64,000 nt of DNA, taken from the NCBI GenBank assembly GCA_028554755.1, contig JAPTOF010000003.1, forward strand, positions 2,398,501 through 2,462,500, given 5' to 3'. Shown here piece after piece: positions 23,786 through 35,759 of the stretch. The stretch is from Cordia subcordata (Eukaryota; Streptophyta; Magnoliopsida; Boraginales; Cordiaceae). Within the stretch, counting starts at the first letter, position 1. The number at the start of each line of letters is the position of its first letter. A model generated the notes under the pieces. It searched no databases, had not been told where the DNA came from, and saw only the letters and a list, made by a program, of their open reading frames with translations. The position numbers were made by a program, and so were the translations under genes.

Positions 23786-24211
23786 TGTTGGGAAAATCGA
23801 GGACACAGACACACTCACGCAGTGGAATTAAAGCACAAGTAACTAGAAAAAAATACGCGCTATTAAACGTGGTTCGGCCCTCTGCCTACAACGAAAAACT
23901 CCACTAATAGAAAAGAGTACAAACTCAATAAGACTTTTTGCACGGCTTGAAAATTCTAAACCCTCTCTCACGGTGTTCTTACAATGGCTCTCTCTCACTC
24001 AATCTAGACCTATTGCAAGACACACATTTCAACTAATACAAAAGTCTTATTTATAAAGGAGATTTCCTTGTCTTCCAAGACAAAGGATTTCCTAATTTAT
24101 CAATCCTACCATAACTAAGACTCTTATCATAACTAAAATTTTGACTCTTATTAAGACTCTTTCCTAATTTCAATATGGACTTGGGCTTACCACTTGAGCC
24201 ATAACCCAACA
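23786..24211 (-). repeat. LTR (5' LTR of the minus-strand element)
   Basis: 426 bp, TGTTGGG...CCCAACA. It precedes the primer-binding site on the minus strand, so it is the promoter-bearing LTR. Confidence 0.93.
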
Positions 24212-24459
24212 GGATTACTACTTCGAGACACATGACTAATATTTATAGAATACATAATTCAAGTTAATTAGACACAAATATCCTTTAAAGTCACATTAAT
24301 TACTAGCACCACTTTCAGAATTTATAGTTCTGAACAGAGGGGCTTGAATCAGATTAGACGAAGGTTACAATTTGTTGGGAAATTAATTTCAATTTGAGCA
24401 CCAAAAAAAGCAAATCACAATTTATATTTTTTCCAAACGATCCTCTCTAATGTAAGTGA

Positions 24460-24461
<2 letters not shown>

Positions 24462-24505
<44 letters not shown>
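24462..24505. repeat. (TA)n microsatellite
   Basis: About 44 bases of uninterrupted alternating AT. Confidence 0.95.
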
Positions 24506-24509
<4 letters not shown>

Positions 24510-24809
24510 AAGAGAAAACACATCTTTTCTATCAGTGCTATATGTCATCATTCTATTATTTTTTTTTGTCTCCAAATATATTAAATCGATTCTCGTCTAT
24601 CCATCTAAAATTATTTCCTAATTTAATCAAACACTCCAATCTCTACTAAAAAACATGATTATTATTAAATGTTTATAAAATAAATTTTAAATTGTAAAAT
24701 ATGTTTATATATTATTGTTCTATAAATTATAAAAGTTTATATAAACTATTTACTTCTTTTTGTACAATATATAGGGTATACTCTAATTAAAATTTTATAA
24801 AGTCACTTA

Positions 24810-25041
24810 AGGCCGTTTGGATTGGCTATTTTCTAAAGCGTTTTTTTACAACTTTTGAAAAATAGTTTTTTTTTAGAAGCTAAAAATTCTAACTTTTAAG
24901 AAAAGCTGTATTTTAGCTTTTTTTTTAAGTTTCAATTTTTTTTGGAAGTCAAATCAAGTAGTTATTATAAATTTAATGTAACTTTTTCAAAAAAAAAAAA
25001 GTATTTTTTTTCTTAAAAAAAAAACAATTCAAACCGAACCT
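24810..25041. mobile_element. Tourist-like MITE (GGGC..GTTTGG family)
   Basis: Ends AGGCCGTTTGGATTGGCTAT and ACAATTCAAACCGAACCT flank the family's palindromic interior (TTTTTAAGTTTC, AATTTAATGTAAC). Surrounding TTA/TAA is consistent with a TWA target site. Confidence 0.7.
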
Positions 25042-25220
25042 AAATATAAGAGTGTAACGTTAAATCGCCGGTGCCATTTAATCAGAAGCACATGCGATTA
25101 ATGACTCGTGAGCCCAATTGGTGGGCGTGATATAATTGTTTTGACTTGTGTTGATTAATTACCCGTCATCATCATAAACTATTTTCTGTCGCATCTAAGC
25201 AGTTGAGCAGTACCACCGGC

Positions 25221-26020
25221 AACGCACAAACACTTTTAGATGGTAGTTTTTAATATTTTAATTCATTCAAAATATTGTATTTTTAAATTATTGTTGCTCG
25301 AAAAAATAGTATAGCACTATTTTTTCAAATGATTGATGTTCAACAAAATAGTATTTTAAGTAGTTCTTTACGTAACCTTTTAGGATTTCAACTCCCTTTT
25401 CTCAAATGTTAAAATTTTACATTTTCCGAATGTTTCACAATAGCTTTTAGTATTTTTTCTTTTTTGACAATTCTATCATTTTCTATTTTTTTCGTAATTT
25501 TATTCTTTTTTTTAATCTCTATTTATATTTTTATCCCGTTCTTTCAAAATACAAGTAAAAAAATAACACAAAAAATAATTGCAAATTTTATTTACATTAA
25601 AATATACTAAAAATGTATAAGTTTTATCACAATATCTATTTTTATTTTGACAAAATAAATTTTGAAGATATTAAAAATATTTTTTTATAATATTGATACA
25701 AAGCCTTTATCAAAGAAAACGTAAAATGCTTTAATAATAAATATTATAATGAAAAATATATATATCTAATTATAAAATAAAACAAAATACTTTATTGCAA
25801 TAATAATAATTATTATTATTATAATTATCATCACAATAATGACCTAATATCAATGACATTTTCATCATTTTGCTTTCATCACCTAATCTTACAACTATAT
25901 TTTTCAAACACATTTTGTTCAATCACCTAGTTAAATAACTATTCGCTAATAACTAAAATATAACAATTATTAGCTACTAAAACACTTATAAGTTACCAGT
26001 TAGTTGTGCCGAATAGTCCT
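25221..26020 (-). mobile_element. About 0.8-kb dispersed transposon-like repeat, copy A (inverted)
   Basis: Its reverse complement matches 28274-28947 along most of its length. Matching landmarks on the minus strand include TAACTGG...AGTAGCTAATAA, AACAAAATGTGTTTG, AATTTTTAGTATTTTAATT-like text and TTATTGTTGYTCG. It is non-coding. The ends (GACTATTCGGCA... and ...GTTTGTGCGTTGC) suggest a MITE or other non-autonomous DNA transposon. No target duplication could be assigned. Confidence 0.6.
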
Positions 26021-26157
26021 GTAATCAGAGGACTATCAACAGAGAATTTGACAAATGTTTTCTTGTTAAAAATGATTGACAATTAATTTTGGCATCGCCT
26101 AAGTTGGAAAAAGAATAATATTTGAATCTGGTTAAGGATTACCCAATTGCGCCTAGC

Positions 26158-26510
26158 TAAGACTAACTCCGACAAATTTCGTAAACATTCAAAGCACCTA
26201 TATTGGGGAATTATTGGTTATTATGTGGTCCTATAGCTCCCCTATCTAATCTCCAAAATTTTAAGAGTTTATTCAACCAAAACTCAAAACATTCATATAT
26301 AGAGGTTTTGTTTGATTCCAAAGCCATCCCCCAAACACTATCCCTACAGCTGTAAGACTACAATAGTGTAAAATAAGAGAGTTGTTGCAATAAAATTAAA
26401 ATAGGATTCCTTAAATTGAAAGCCTGATGAAAAATAGGAGAGCTGTTAGAGTAGAATTAAAATTAAAAGATCCTAAAATATAAGAAAATCACTTAAATCA
26501 CTTATTTTGG
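26158..26510 (-). mobile_element. MITE-like repeat, copy A (partner of 30141-30534)
   Basis: Shares with the reverse complement of 30141-30534 the ordered blocks CTAACTCC, ATAGCTCCC, CAAAATTTT, AGAGTTT, AGCTGTAAGACT/AGCTTTAAGACT, ATAGGRRAGYTGTT and AAATCACTTAAAT. It ends at a G run (26509-26523). Non-coding. Confidence 0.55.
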
Positions 26511-27805
26511 GGGGGGGGGGGGGTTGGAGGAGGGGAAGAAGAAGAGAAAGCTTAACAATCTTCCCCTATCCTTATGTGGATTGATCAATGTAAAATTTTT
26601 TCTTTGCCAATAATATCTTTCTTTTTTGGGGCTTAAACTTTCATGTGAGATACAAGTACTGTCGTTATTATAAAAGGCTTGAAAAGCAAATTACATTTGT
26701 CAGGTCAAAACTCTCTTCTTTACAAAGTTAGATGTAGGCCTTGATTTTATATTTGACTAAACATAAACTCTAATTAATTTTTCTCAAAGAAAGGAAATAA
26801 ACAGTTTACGCAAAAGGAGATTTAAATGGTACAGTGAAAGTTTGGGTCGATAATAATTGAATCATGACAAAGCCTTGATGGTATAAAAGAAGGCATGGGC
26901 TGTGGCAGATGGAGTAATAAATTTTCTTAAGGACGTTCCCGTTCTCACATGCATGAAACCTTTAGTATTTATCATCAACCACATTCCATGTTCGCCAAGA
27001 GCACAAAATCGTGTTTAACTATCGCAACGTAATTACACATTAATTTTTTTATATTCCATATTATAAAATTAAATAATTTTCTTAAAAATAATTAATTTTT
27101 AACTAATATTAAAAAATTTATCTACTAAAAATATTTAAAGTAAAATGTTATTTTATAAAAAAAAATATGACTTATTGAAAATTGATGCATCCTAGAATTT
27201 TTTTATTTTAGTCAGTAATTAAAAATTTTTAGGGTATAGAATTTATTATGTCATTAAGTCCTAGTTATGTTAACATTAGTTTATTAGCTATTTTAATATG
27301 AAAATGATTTGCCAGAACCAAATCCTATTTAGTTTTAGTTTCATATTTAATTTTGAATTCCTAAATAACCTATATATAAGGGTAAAAACTTTCATTAATA
27401 GAAAACTTTTTTTAGAATTATTCAATAATAGCTTATTCTCTCTCTTAGGATTATCTTAGGGATATCTTAGCTAATTTCAGCATTGAAATTAAGCTCTTTG
27501 ATTCTCCTTCTTTCTTGTTTATGTTCTCCAAATATCTACTGTGTTAAAATTAGTAAGAACTATAAATGTTAATATATATGAGAATAGATATTATTTATTA
27601 CTAATATTTTTGAAATTATAATTATTTGCTGAAAATATAAGTAATAATATTCAATAATAATTAATCAACATCTCTATTAAAATTTCTATAAGTATATTTA
27701 TGTATATATGTATATTTTACGGCAACCCAACGGAAGTCGTGTTGTTGAACAGTGAATACCAACCACTAGCATTTCACCAGGCACCAAAAATAAGGACTTC
27801 TAGAA

Positions 27806-27915
27806 AATAGGTAGGGATTCACTTATTATACATTATTATGTTATGGGTTTGAATTCTGTAGGAGACAAGGATTTTGGTTGTAGATGGAAAATTTGTTAAA
27901 AGAAAAAAAAAGAAA
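27806..27915 (+). repeat. Possible tRNA-derived SINE
   Basis: A B-box-like TGGGTTTGAATTCT (about 27843) follows a plausible A-box region by about 40 bases and is followed after about 45 bases by an A-rich tail. Weak: no second copy was identified. Confidence 0.3.
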
Positions 27916-28273
27916 AATTATTAAAATTATTTCATTATAATTGTATCATCAATTTATATCTATTATCTTTTGCTTATTACACATTATATTATAAGCAGAT
28001 TTTTACTCTTAAACGTATTACAACGTAGTAATTGTAATGTTTAAGCTTCAACTAAGAAAATAAGAATGGAAAAATTGTTGTTCATTGGACGAGATGGGAC
28101 ATCAGGAACATATCTTCCACATGATAAAAGGGTAGAGTTTAGTAATAACACATCTAACTTGAACCGACAGTGTTTAAATTAGTATTAAAGATAAGTAGAC
28201 GATCATTAATTATTGGTCTTCGTTAGGAAAAAAAGAGGGATTTAAGGAACATTTCTCTCTCGTGATGATATTA

Positions 28274-28947
28274 AGGGTCTGTTCGACAAATTTAACTGTT
28301 AAGGTAGCTGATAACTGCTGTATTTTGGCTATTAATAGATAGTTGTTTAACTAACTGATTAAACAAAATGTGTTTGGTAAAATTTGCCATTAGTTTAGCT
28401 AATGAATAGAAAATGACGTAAAAGGTCAATAATATTATGTTATTATTATTGTTGTTATGATAATTATAATTATCATTACAAGAATAGAAATAAGATAATA
28501 TATTTTAATACTAAAATATAACTAATTTTTTTTAAAACGTTCGTGTTAATATTATAAAAATTAATTTTAATATATTTAAAATTATTTTGTCAAAATATAC
28601 TAATAAAACTTATACTTTCAGTAATATTGATTATATAGAATTTGAAGTTTATTTTTATATTATTTCTTATTTATATTTGTGAAAAAAAAAGGCAAAAATA
28701 TGGAGAGATATTGAAAAAAGAATAAAAAAACTAAAAAAAAATACAAAAAGGTTAGAATTGCCATAAAAACATGAAAAGCCAAAAGTTACCTAAAAACTAA
28801 AATTTTTTGCTTTTGAGAAATGCTAAAAATTACATAAAAAAACTATTTGAAGCCCTAATTTAACGAACAACAATAATTTAAAAAAATAGTATTTTGATCA
28901 ATTAAAATACTAAAAATTACTTAAAAAGGTGTTGCTAAATACGCACT
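28274..28947 (+). mobile_element. About 0.7-kb dispersed transposon-like repeat, copy B
   Basis: The left end GGTCTGTTCGACAAATTTAA and the right end AGGTGTTGCTAAATACGCAC correspond to the inverted copy at 25221-26020, about 2.3 kb away in the opposite orientation. AT-rich and non-coding. Confidence 0.6.
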
Positions 28948-29816
28948 AACACGATTGTGTTCGTGAGAGCATTCAATTATGCTTTTACGAAGCCGACCTT
29001 TCCGATCCAAAAGAAAACAAAGAAGACTACGGCCTTAGCCGAGTAGTTCGACCTATCACGTTTTCCGTCTAGGCGACAAAAGCAATTAACTCTCTACGAC
29101 TAAAAGCACCTTGAATTGTCGTGACAACACAAAGGGCAAAAAAAAAAAAAGAAAAAAAGAAAACACCTTGAATTGCTAAAAGAAATCTTAAATTTGAATG
29201 ACACGACCAAGTTAAAGATTTAGATGCTTTCTTAGTTACTAGTGGAAGGTAAAATTCTCTTCGCTCATCTCAAATTGAGTGAATGAGATTAAAAGAAAAT
29301 AAAGTAAAAGAAAGGAAATATAAAGATTAAGAAAAAAGAAAACAAGAGGGAAATTCAAACTAAAAATATGATTGATATTAATTATTTATGATATCCATAT
29401 TTATATCTGTATAACATATATAAGGTTGAACCTCAAATTTCTAAACACACTGCTAGTTTGGGTGGTTTTTGAGGTGGAAGTCAAAGCCATTTTGACCCGG
29501 AATTGGAGTGGAACTTGCTTATCAAATGGGTCGGATCTTGTTACCGTTGCATTCCTTGCTCTGAGTAAACGAGCGTAATATATTAAAATATCAAAACAGA
29601 TTTGTGACGAGTGAGAAATTAGCAATTAAATTTTGCTTGGAGTGAGCTTTGGTTATTAAAGTTCCTTATGGGCATTGTTACCACTAGAAAAGTTTGGAAG
29701 AGTTTTCTTCACTTTATATACTGATACCTTTTTCTAAAGTGGATAACAAGTGATTTAGAAAAAAGACTCTACATTGTGGACATAGTATGAAAATCACCAC
29801 ATATGTACACCCGTTG

Positions 29817-30135
29817 GGCTAGTCAGGCTTGGGGATGTGTAGTGTAGGTATGGCTACCCACTCATAGGCATACTGTGACATTTTTTTGGTACTTAAGGCT
29901 AGTCAGGGGACGCGGCGTGGTACGACTGACCACTCATGAGCACATTGGGATATTTTTTGGCAATTAAGACGTGACAAGTTACAGATATTACTCCATGCAC
30001 AATTTTTGCTCAAGTTTAATCTTTTTGGGCATAATCCACAATCCAACTGGCAGAAAACTAAAGGATCATAACTGAAATGCACTTAAAGCTCAGTTACAAC
30101 CACTCATGCACATTGGGACATTTTTGGCAGTTAAG
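29817..30135 (+). repeat. About 80-bp degenerate tandem repeat
   Basis: Two units start GGCTAGTCAGG at 29817 and 29897. Each contains ACCACTCATRRGCA or CCCACTCATAGGCA and then a GACATTTTTTTGG-type block ending in a TTAAG motif. A third partial unit (CAACCACTCATGCACATTGG) starts near 30097. Confidence 0.65.
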
Positions 30136-30140
30136 ATATT

Positions 30141-30534
30141 AGACTGTCTTCAACAGTTCTCTTATTTTTTTTTTTAAATTTAAGTGATTTGAGTTTTTTT
30201 TATAATTTAAAATCTCTTATTTTCAGTTTTACTCCAACAACTTCCCTATTTTTTATCAAATTCTGAGTTTAAAAAATTCTTATTTTAGTTTTACTTCAAT
30301 AGATATCATACTTTAAAATATTACAGTCTTAAAGCTATAGGAAATAGGGGTGGGACTTGGGTTTTGACTTTAGAGAATGAAAAAAACTCTTATATATAAG
30401 TGTTTTGTTTGAGGATTTTGAAAAAACTCAAAATTTGAAGGATGAGATAAGGGAGCTATTGGAGCATATTAACACCAATCACTTCTCTAAATATAGAATT
30501 TTTTTATGTTTAGAGTCGTAGTTGGAGTTAGCCT
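30141..30534 (+). mobile_element. MITE-like repeat, copy B
   Basis: Left end AGACTGTCTTCAACAGTTCT, right end GTTGGAGTTAGCCTT. The sequence aligns in reverse complement with 26158-26510. Such TCCAACAG / CTGTTGGAG-type ends are typical of high-copy plant MITEs. No coding potential. Confidence 0.55.
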
Positions 30535-31539
30535 TACAAGTACAAATAGGACTCCATACAGTAAATGCTGTTGGCCACCCTATTACTTTTTAAGCAAGAG
30601 GTTTCTGGTTCACCCAAATTACTTAATTTTTAACAAAGCTTTGTCACATACATACTAGCATAGCATATAGTAATCTGTTAGTACATTCCAGAGGGTGCTC
30701 TACACTTACTAGCTCATAGGCTTTTATGCCGAATGCTACCAAATTGTAAGAGGTAAAATCATTTTATCCTAAGAAGGATACACTAGATCCTTTAGCACTG
30801 TTATGAGGAACATAAATCAATACGGAAATTAAGCAAATCAAGCCTCAAGTTAACAATTCTATTTTCTATATTTTGCATTTGTGTTCTATTTGCAGTATCA
30901 AATTAATAAAACATTATTCACTTCATTTAGATTTTAGTTTCTGTAATTCCAGTTTAAACACACACCATAAGCAAATGTAAGAGAGAACAAATTAATTGTA
31001 TACTCTTATAAACAGTGATGCACAAAGAATTTCTGAGCAGTAAAAAGTAAAATATCAATTGAATCATAAATCAAGTGAAGGAAAAGAGAGAAAGTTTGTA
31101 TTTATATTTATATCTACCTATATAACATATATAGATTTAAAATACTTTTTTCCCTCTCTTTTTTCTTAAAAATAATTAATAATAATTTTTTATTTTCCTA
31201 ATAATGACTCCAACTTGAGACCCAAAAAAAGAATCTTAAATTTGAATTTACTCAATTATAGTTATAACATTTAGAAATAAAATTAAAATTTTAAAAGGGA
31301 AACTTCATGTAGAATTCTATGGTTTATTTGATTTTAGAACGTAACTTTTCTAGGGATTAGAATTTCAATGAGAAAAATAGAATATAGAATAGAATTTGAA
31401 ATTTTGGGAATTAGAATTAGACTATTTCTTTCAAATTAGAAATTGGATAAAAAGAACTACTTATTTAAAAAAAAATTAAAGTTTTCAAATTACTATTTAT
31501 CTATGTACTTATCTATATATTTATATAATCTATATCTAT

Positions 31540-32670
31540 ATATTATATATAGAAAGTTGTTCCACAAGTTAGTATGAATGCTTTAGGAGATGCCACATCA
31601 AGAGTTTTAAAAGATCTCTTAAGATGACATATCATCACTTATCTTTCATCATTTTGAGGTGACATTTGCTTTTCCACTAACATAAAATTAAATTTGTACA
31701 TCTCTTTGATCCCATAAATTGCAATTAGTATTCAATATAATTAATTGAAAGATGTGTACATATTTTTTTATGATTTAACTATAATTTATATGCCTCCATT
31801 TTTATTAATTACTAAATAAATAATGAAAAAACACAAAAGAAATGCAAAAAATCACGTTTATAGGATTTTTCAAGAAAAAATAAAACAAACACAAATCTAT
31901 ATATCTATTTATATCTATATCTATATCTATATAATCTATATAATCTTAATATAATTGCACCTCACAAAAATTTTGGAGAGTTTTGGATGTGCCATATGAT
32001 AATATGGCTTGCATTTTAGCTTAATTTTATGGCTTATAATAAAATAGCTCATAAAAGTGTATGCCTTTATTTATTGTGATATATTATAATGGACAATGGC
32101 AAAAAGTACATGTTATTTATCAAGATGATATTAAATGTAATTGAAGAACTATGTAAATAACATATTTTTATATTGGTAGTTATGTGGTAAAAAATATGTC
32201 TTTAATATAAATAATTGCTTTTTTTAAACAATGAAAGTGTAATTTTTTGAACTATTATATACCCATATTATATTTACTTTTCTTTTACACTTTGAAATAT
32301 TTCATTTACAAACACAATTTTCTTTCTATCTATTCATCTTCCCTTTGAACGATTACTTGCATTTTGGCTTAGTTTTATAACATATAATAAAGTAGCTCAT
32401 AAAAGTGTAAATTTTTATTTGTTTGATGTATTATCATGAAGAATAGCAAAAGGCATATGTTACTCAAAGATGATTCTTTCAAAGTTATTTAGTAAGAAAA
32501 ATATGTATTTAATGGAAAAACTTGTTTTTGTTAACAATGTAAGTGCAATTAACCAAATCATTATATTCTCATATTATATGTACTCCTATTTTGTACTTTT
32601 AATCCTACATTTACAAATTACAAACACAAAATTTTCCCTACCTATTCATCTTCTATTTGAATGATTACAA
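31540..32670. repeat. Helitron-like remnant with internal tandem duplication
   Basis: Text at 31540-31620 (TATATATAGAAAGTTGTTCC, ...GATGCCACATCA) resembles the 5' end of the Helitron-like copies at 34152 and 35064. Within it, 32008-32355 and 32356-32670 are diverged tandem units of about 330 bp sharing CTTGCATTTTRGCTTA, GTAGCTCATAAAAGTGTA and TATTCATCTTC. No 3' Helitron terminus was found here. Confidence 0.4.
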
Positions 32671-34151
32671 ACATGTTTTTCATCTATTTATATATCTTAA
32701 ATGTATAACCCTTCAAATTCATTTATTAATATCATAGTTTTTAGGGAACCAAAAGATGCAATTACAAGTTACTCCTGTCAATATAAACACCAAACAAATT
32801 GTAGCCCAGCCAAAAACTGCTACATAAATTTCCAATTTCTATTTTGGAATTCCATTTGATAATTATGTCTCGATTTTGTATTATTTAAACTGCTTTTAGT
32901 CTTTTTGGCAAAAGTGGGCAAAGCTTTTTATAAATGGTCTGCTAACATCTTTTGACTTTTGGGGTTGAGCATCAATGTGTTTATGGACTTTTACTTGGTA
33001 CACATAATTGTAAGAAGAGATATTTTATAATTAAATTTTTTTTCATTAAAAATTTTAGGAGGAAAGAAAATGTTAATCATGCATCACATAAGCAAGCAAG
33101 AGATGTCCCAAGAGTACGGGGAAGAAGCAATAAATAGAAAGCTTGACCAGCTTGGAACACATTGCACTAATTTTTTTTGTTATCTCTTGTGTTTCTTATG
33201 CAGTCCTTGATTTACTTATCGATATTATTTTCATAACCTCTTTAAGAAGTATTTTCTGTATATTCTCTCTAGCTTTATGACATGAAACTTTTATTTCTTT
33301 ACGTCTTCGATAGTCATCAGGATTCAAAATTTTTTTTTGGAATCTTTGCCTCTATCGACTAAATAGTTCTATATGACTCTAAATGTAATAAAATCTTATA
33401 ATCTCAAAAGTAACTTAATCACCATCCATGCATTATATGAGTTCAACAGTTAAGGAGAAATTTATTTAATGCTTAGATTAAAGTTTATGAAAATGTTGAT
33501 GGTAAGCTTCAGTTCTAAACTTTTAGTTCATAAAGTAGTAGAAGATGATGCATACATTGTTACATGCTTTTCTGTTTATGTGAAATATGGTCTGAACTTA
33601 TATAAATTTAATTGTGAATTGAGCAGGTGCATGAAAGAGAATAGAGATACTTGAGTTGTACTGAAGATGGAGGAGAAAGAGAAAGTTAATTGCTTACGAT
33701 TAGTTTAGATTATAATTAATAAATTTGGTTAAGTTGTTCATCATGATCTTTTTATATGATTGATATATTATAACATCAATAGAACTATTCTAAATTTTTA
33801 TTTACTCCAAAAATCATTCTAACTCAATAGGCATGAAAGAATTTTCAATTTAAATAACTCGGCCATAAAAGAACGTTTACTTTGAATAACTCAAGAGCCA
33901 TAAAAGAAAATTTCAATTTGATTTTTTTTCAATTACAATTAACAAGAAAATTTTCAATTTTTGAAAAAAAAAATAAATTACAATTTAATTTGATTTGATT
34001 TTGAAGTTAAAATTTTGGAATAATATACAATTTAGAATTTAAATTAAAGAAACAGAAATTACAATAGAATTTCAATTGTTTTAGATTAATTCTCTTTTTT
34101 AATTTGGAATAATTAACAAAAAAATTGCAAGGGCTTGAAAATTATTAGTAA

Positions 34152-34213
<62 letters not shown>

Positions 34214-35058
34214 TTAAACCCAAAGAAGCTCAAAGAAAGGTGCCATATCAATGCCCATCTATTTGCTAAGTCATCATAAGTTATCTATATAATATTATTA
34301 CATTATTATAAATCTATATATTGTAGTGTTAAATTACATTTATGCACCACTTCCTAACATAATCTTTGCAATGTAGTTTCAAAATATTTAATTATATTTA
34401 TGCACTACCTATATATATTTCTTTTTAATGAGTTTAAAGTAATGAAGTTCAAAAAAACTCATTAATTTAATTAATTTATGCATCATATCCTAATTAAAAA
34501 ATAAAAATAAGAATAAAAAAGCACTAGAATTAATTTTTATAGATATTTAAAAATAATTTAAAAAACACAAAAACATAAAAACAATAAAAATCACCTTTAT
34601 AAAAAAGTTAAATCCAAAGAAGCTCAAAGAAGAGTGCCACATTAGTATCCATCTATTTGTCAAGTCATCATAATTTTATTTTTAATATTATTACATTATT
34701 ATAAATCTATATTACAGTATTTAATTACATTTATGCACCACTTTCTAACCTCATCATTGCAATAAAATTATACGATATTTAATTATATTTATGCACCACA
34801 TGTATATTTCTTTTTAATGAGGTTAAAGTAATAAAGTCCAAAAAACTCATTAATTTAATTAATTTATGCATCATATCCTAACTAAAAAATAAAAATAAGA
34901 ATAAAAAGCACTAGAATTAATTTTGTAGATATTTAAAAAAAAAAAATACATAAAAACCTAAAAATAATAAAAAAATCACATGTATGTATATTTAAAAAAT
35001 TAAAAAACACACAGAACCTAAATAAGCCCGTGTAAAGCACGGGGAATGAAATCACTAG
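34152..35058 (+). mobile_element. Small non-autonomous Helitron
   Basis: Begins with TC (34152-34153) after an A. Ends with CTAG (35055-35058) before a T, the A|T insertion context of Helitrons. Eleven bases before CTAG is the GC-rich hairpin CCCGTG-TAAAG-CACGGG (35027-35043), the hallmark 3' structure. Almost the whole 907-bp body is a (TA)n tract (34153-34211) plus a tandem duplication of about 394 bp. There is no Rep/Helicase coding, so it would depend on an autonomous source. Confidence 0.8.
34211..34990 (+). repeat. About 394-bp tandem duplication inside the Helitron
   Basis: Units about 34211-34604 and 34605-34990 both start AAGTTAAAYCCAAAGAAGCT. They share CATCTATTTG, TAATTTATGCATCATATCC and AAAAAGCACTAGAATTAATT. 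Identity looks near 85-90% by eye. Confidence 0.8.
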
Positions 35059-35063
35059 TATAA

Positions 35064-35100
35064 TCTATATAAAGTTGTATCTCAAGATAAAGTATGCAGG
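35064..35100 (+). mobile_element. Second Helitron-like 5' end directly after the first element
   Basis: Five bases after the first element's CTAG, ATCTATATAAAGTTGTATCTC repeats the kind of start seen at 34152 and 31540. No matching 3' hairpin plus CTAG was found to the right, so this may be a truncated nested copy. Confidence 0.35.
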
Positions 35101-35759
35101 CTCCTATGCTGCCATGTCAGCATATCAATATGTTGTTATTGTGATATCATTTAAAAAAAAAATGGATTGCAGTGAGTTTTGATTAGCAAATAAGATGTCA
35201 TAAAACTTTTACATAAAACTATTACAATTAATTGATAGTTATAAACTTATTCACTTAAACTTAATGGCTTGGAGAGAGAGTACAAGTTAATTGTATATGC
35301 AAATAATGATGTGGAAGGTGAAAAACTCATTAATTTTGAAGCAGAAAAGAGAAAGAAATATCAAAATATCAATTAATTTATATATCAAATGAAGAGACAT
35401 TAATGAGATTTTTATAAGCTCGAGTCCATTAAAAATTTTAAAATCCAAATCTTTATTTCTGTAGTAGCCAAATTTGGACCCTAAAATCACCCTATTTCCA
35501 AAAAATTATAGATGAAATGCTAGTCAAGTAATTTATCATCGCTCTCATTAGAAAACTAATCATTTTAGGCTACATAGTGCCACATCACCCTCTCAAGAGA
35601 TCCCATTAATGTCATAGAAGGGCCTCACAAAGGATTAGAAAGTATTTTTAGGTGTCGGGATTATTTGCTTTAGAAGTGATGATTGGATTTAAATATTATT
35701 ACAAGGGTTAGTTGGGTTAGGCTGGGTTGGGTTTGCAATCGGAGTTTAGGAGGAAAAAA

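Larger units (their letters stand above)
21539..24211 (-). mobile_element. Non-autonomous LTR retrotransposon, TR-GAG type (Copia-like Gag)
   Basis: A complete 2.67-kb element on the minus strand. LTRs lie at 21539-21971 and 23786-24211, each TGTTGGG...CCCAACA and differing at roughly 6% of positions by eye. The internal 1.8 kb encodes a UBN2-type Gag, one CCHC knuckle and the start of an aspartic protease. Integrase, reverse transcriptase and RNase H are absent. The primer-binding site, the purine tract and a perfect GGATT target duplication are all present. This architecture matches the published TR-GAG class, which depends on enzymes from an autonomous partner. Whether it is still mobile cannot be told from sequence. 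Confidence 0.93.

Noticed and set aside
26509..26523. G run as a G-quadruplex or functional element
   Set aside because: Isolated homopolymer at a MITE boundary with no spaced G-tract pattern; also a likely sequencing-length artefact.
29817..30135. CRISPR-like regularly spaced repeat
   Set aside because: Plant nuclear context, only two or three degenerate units of about 80 bp and no distinct spacers; an ordinary tandem repeat.
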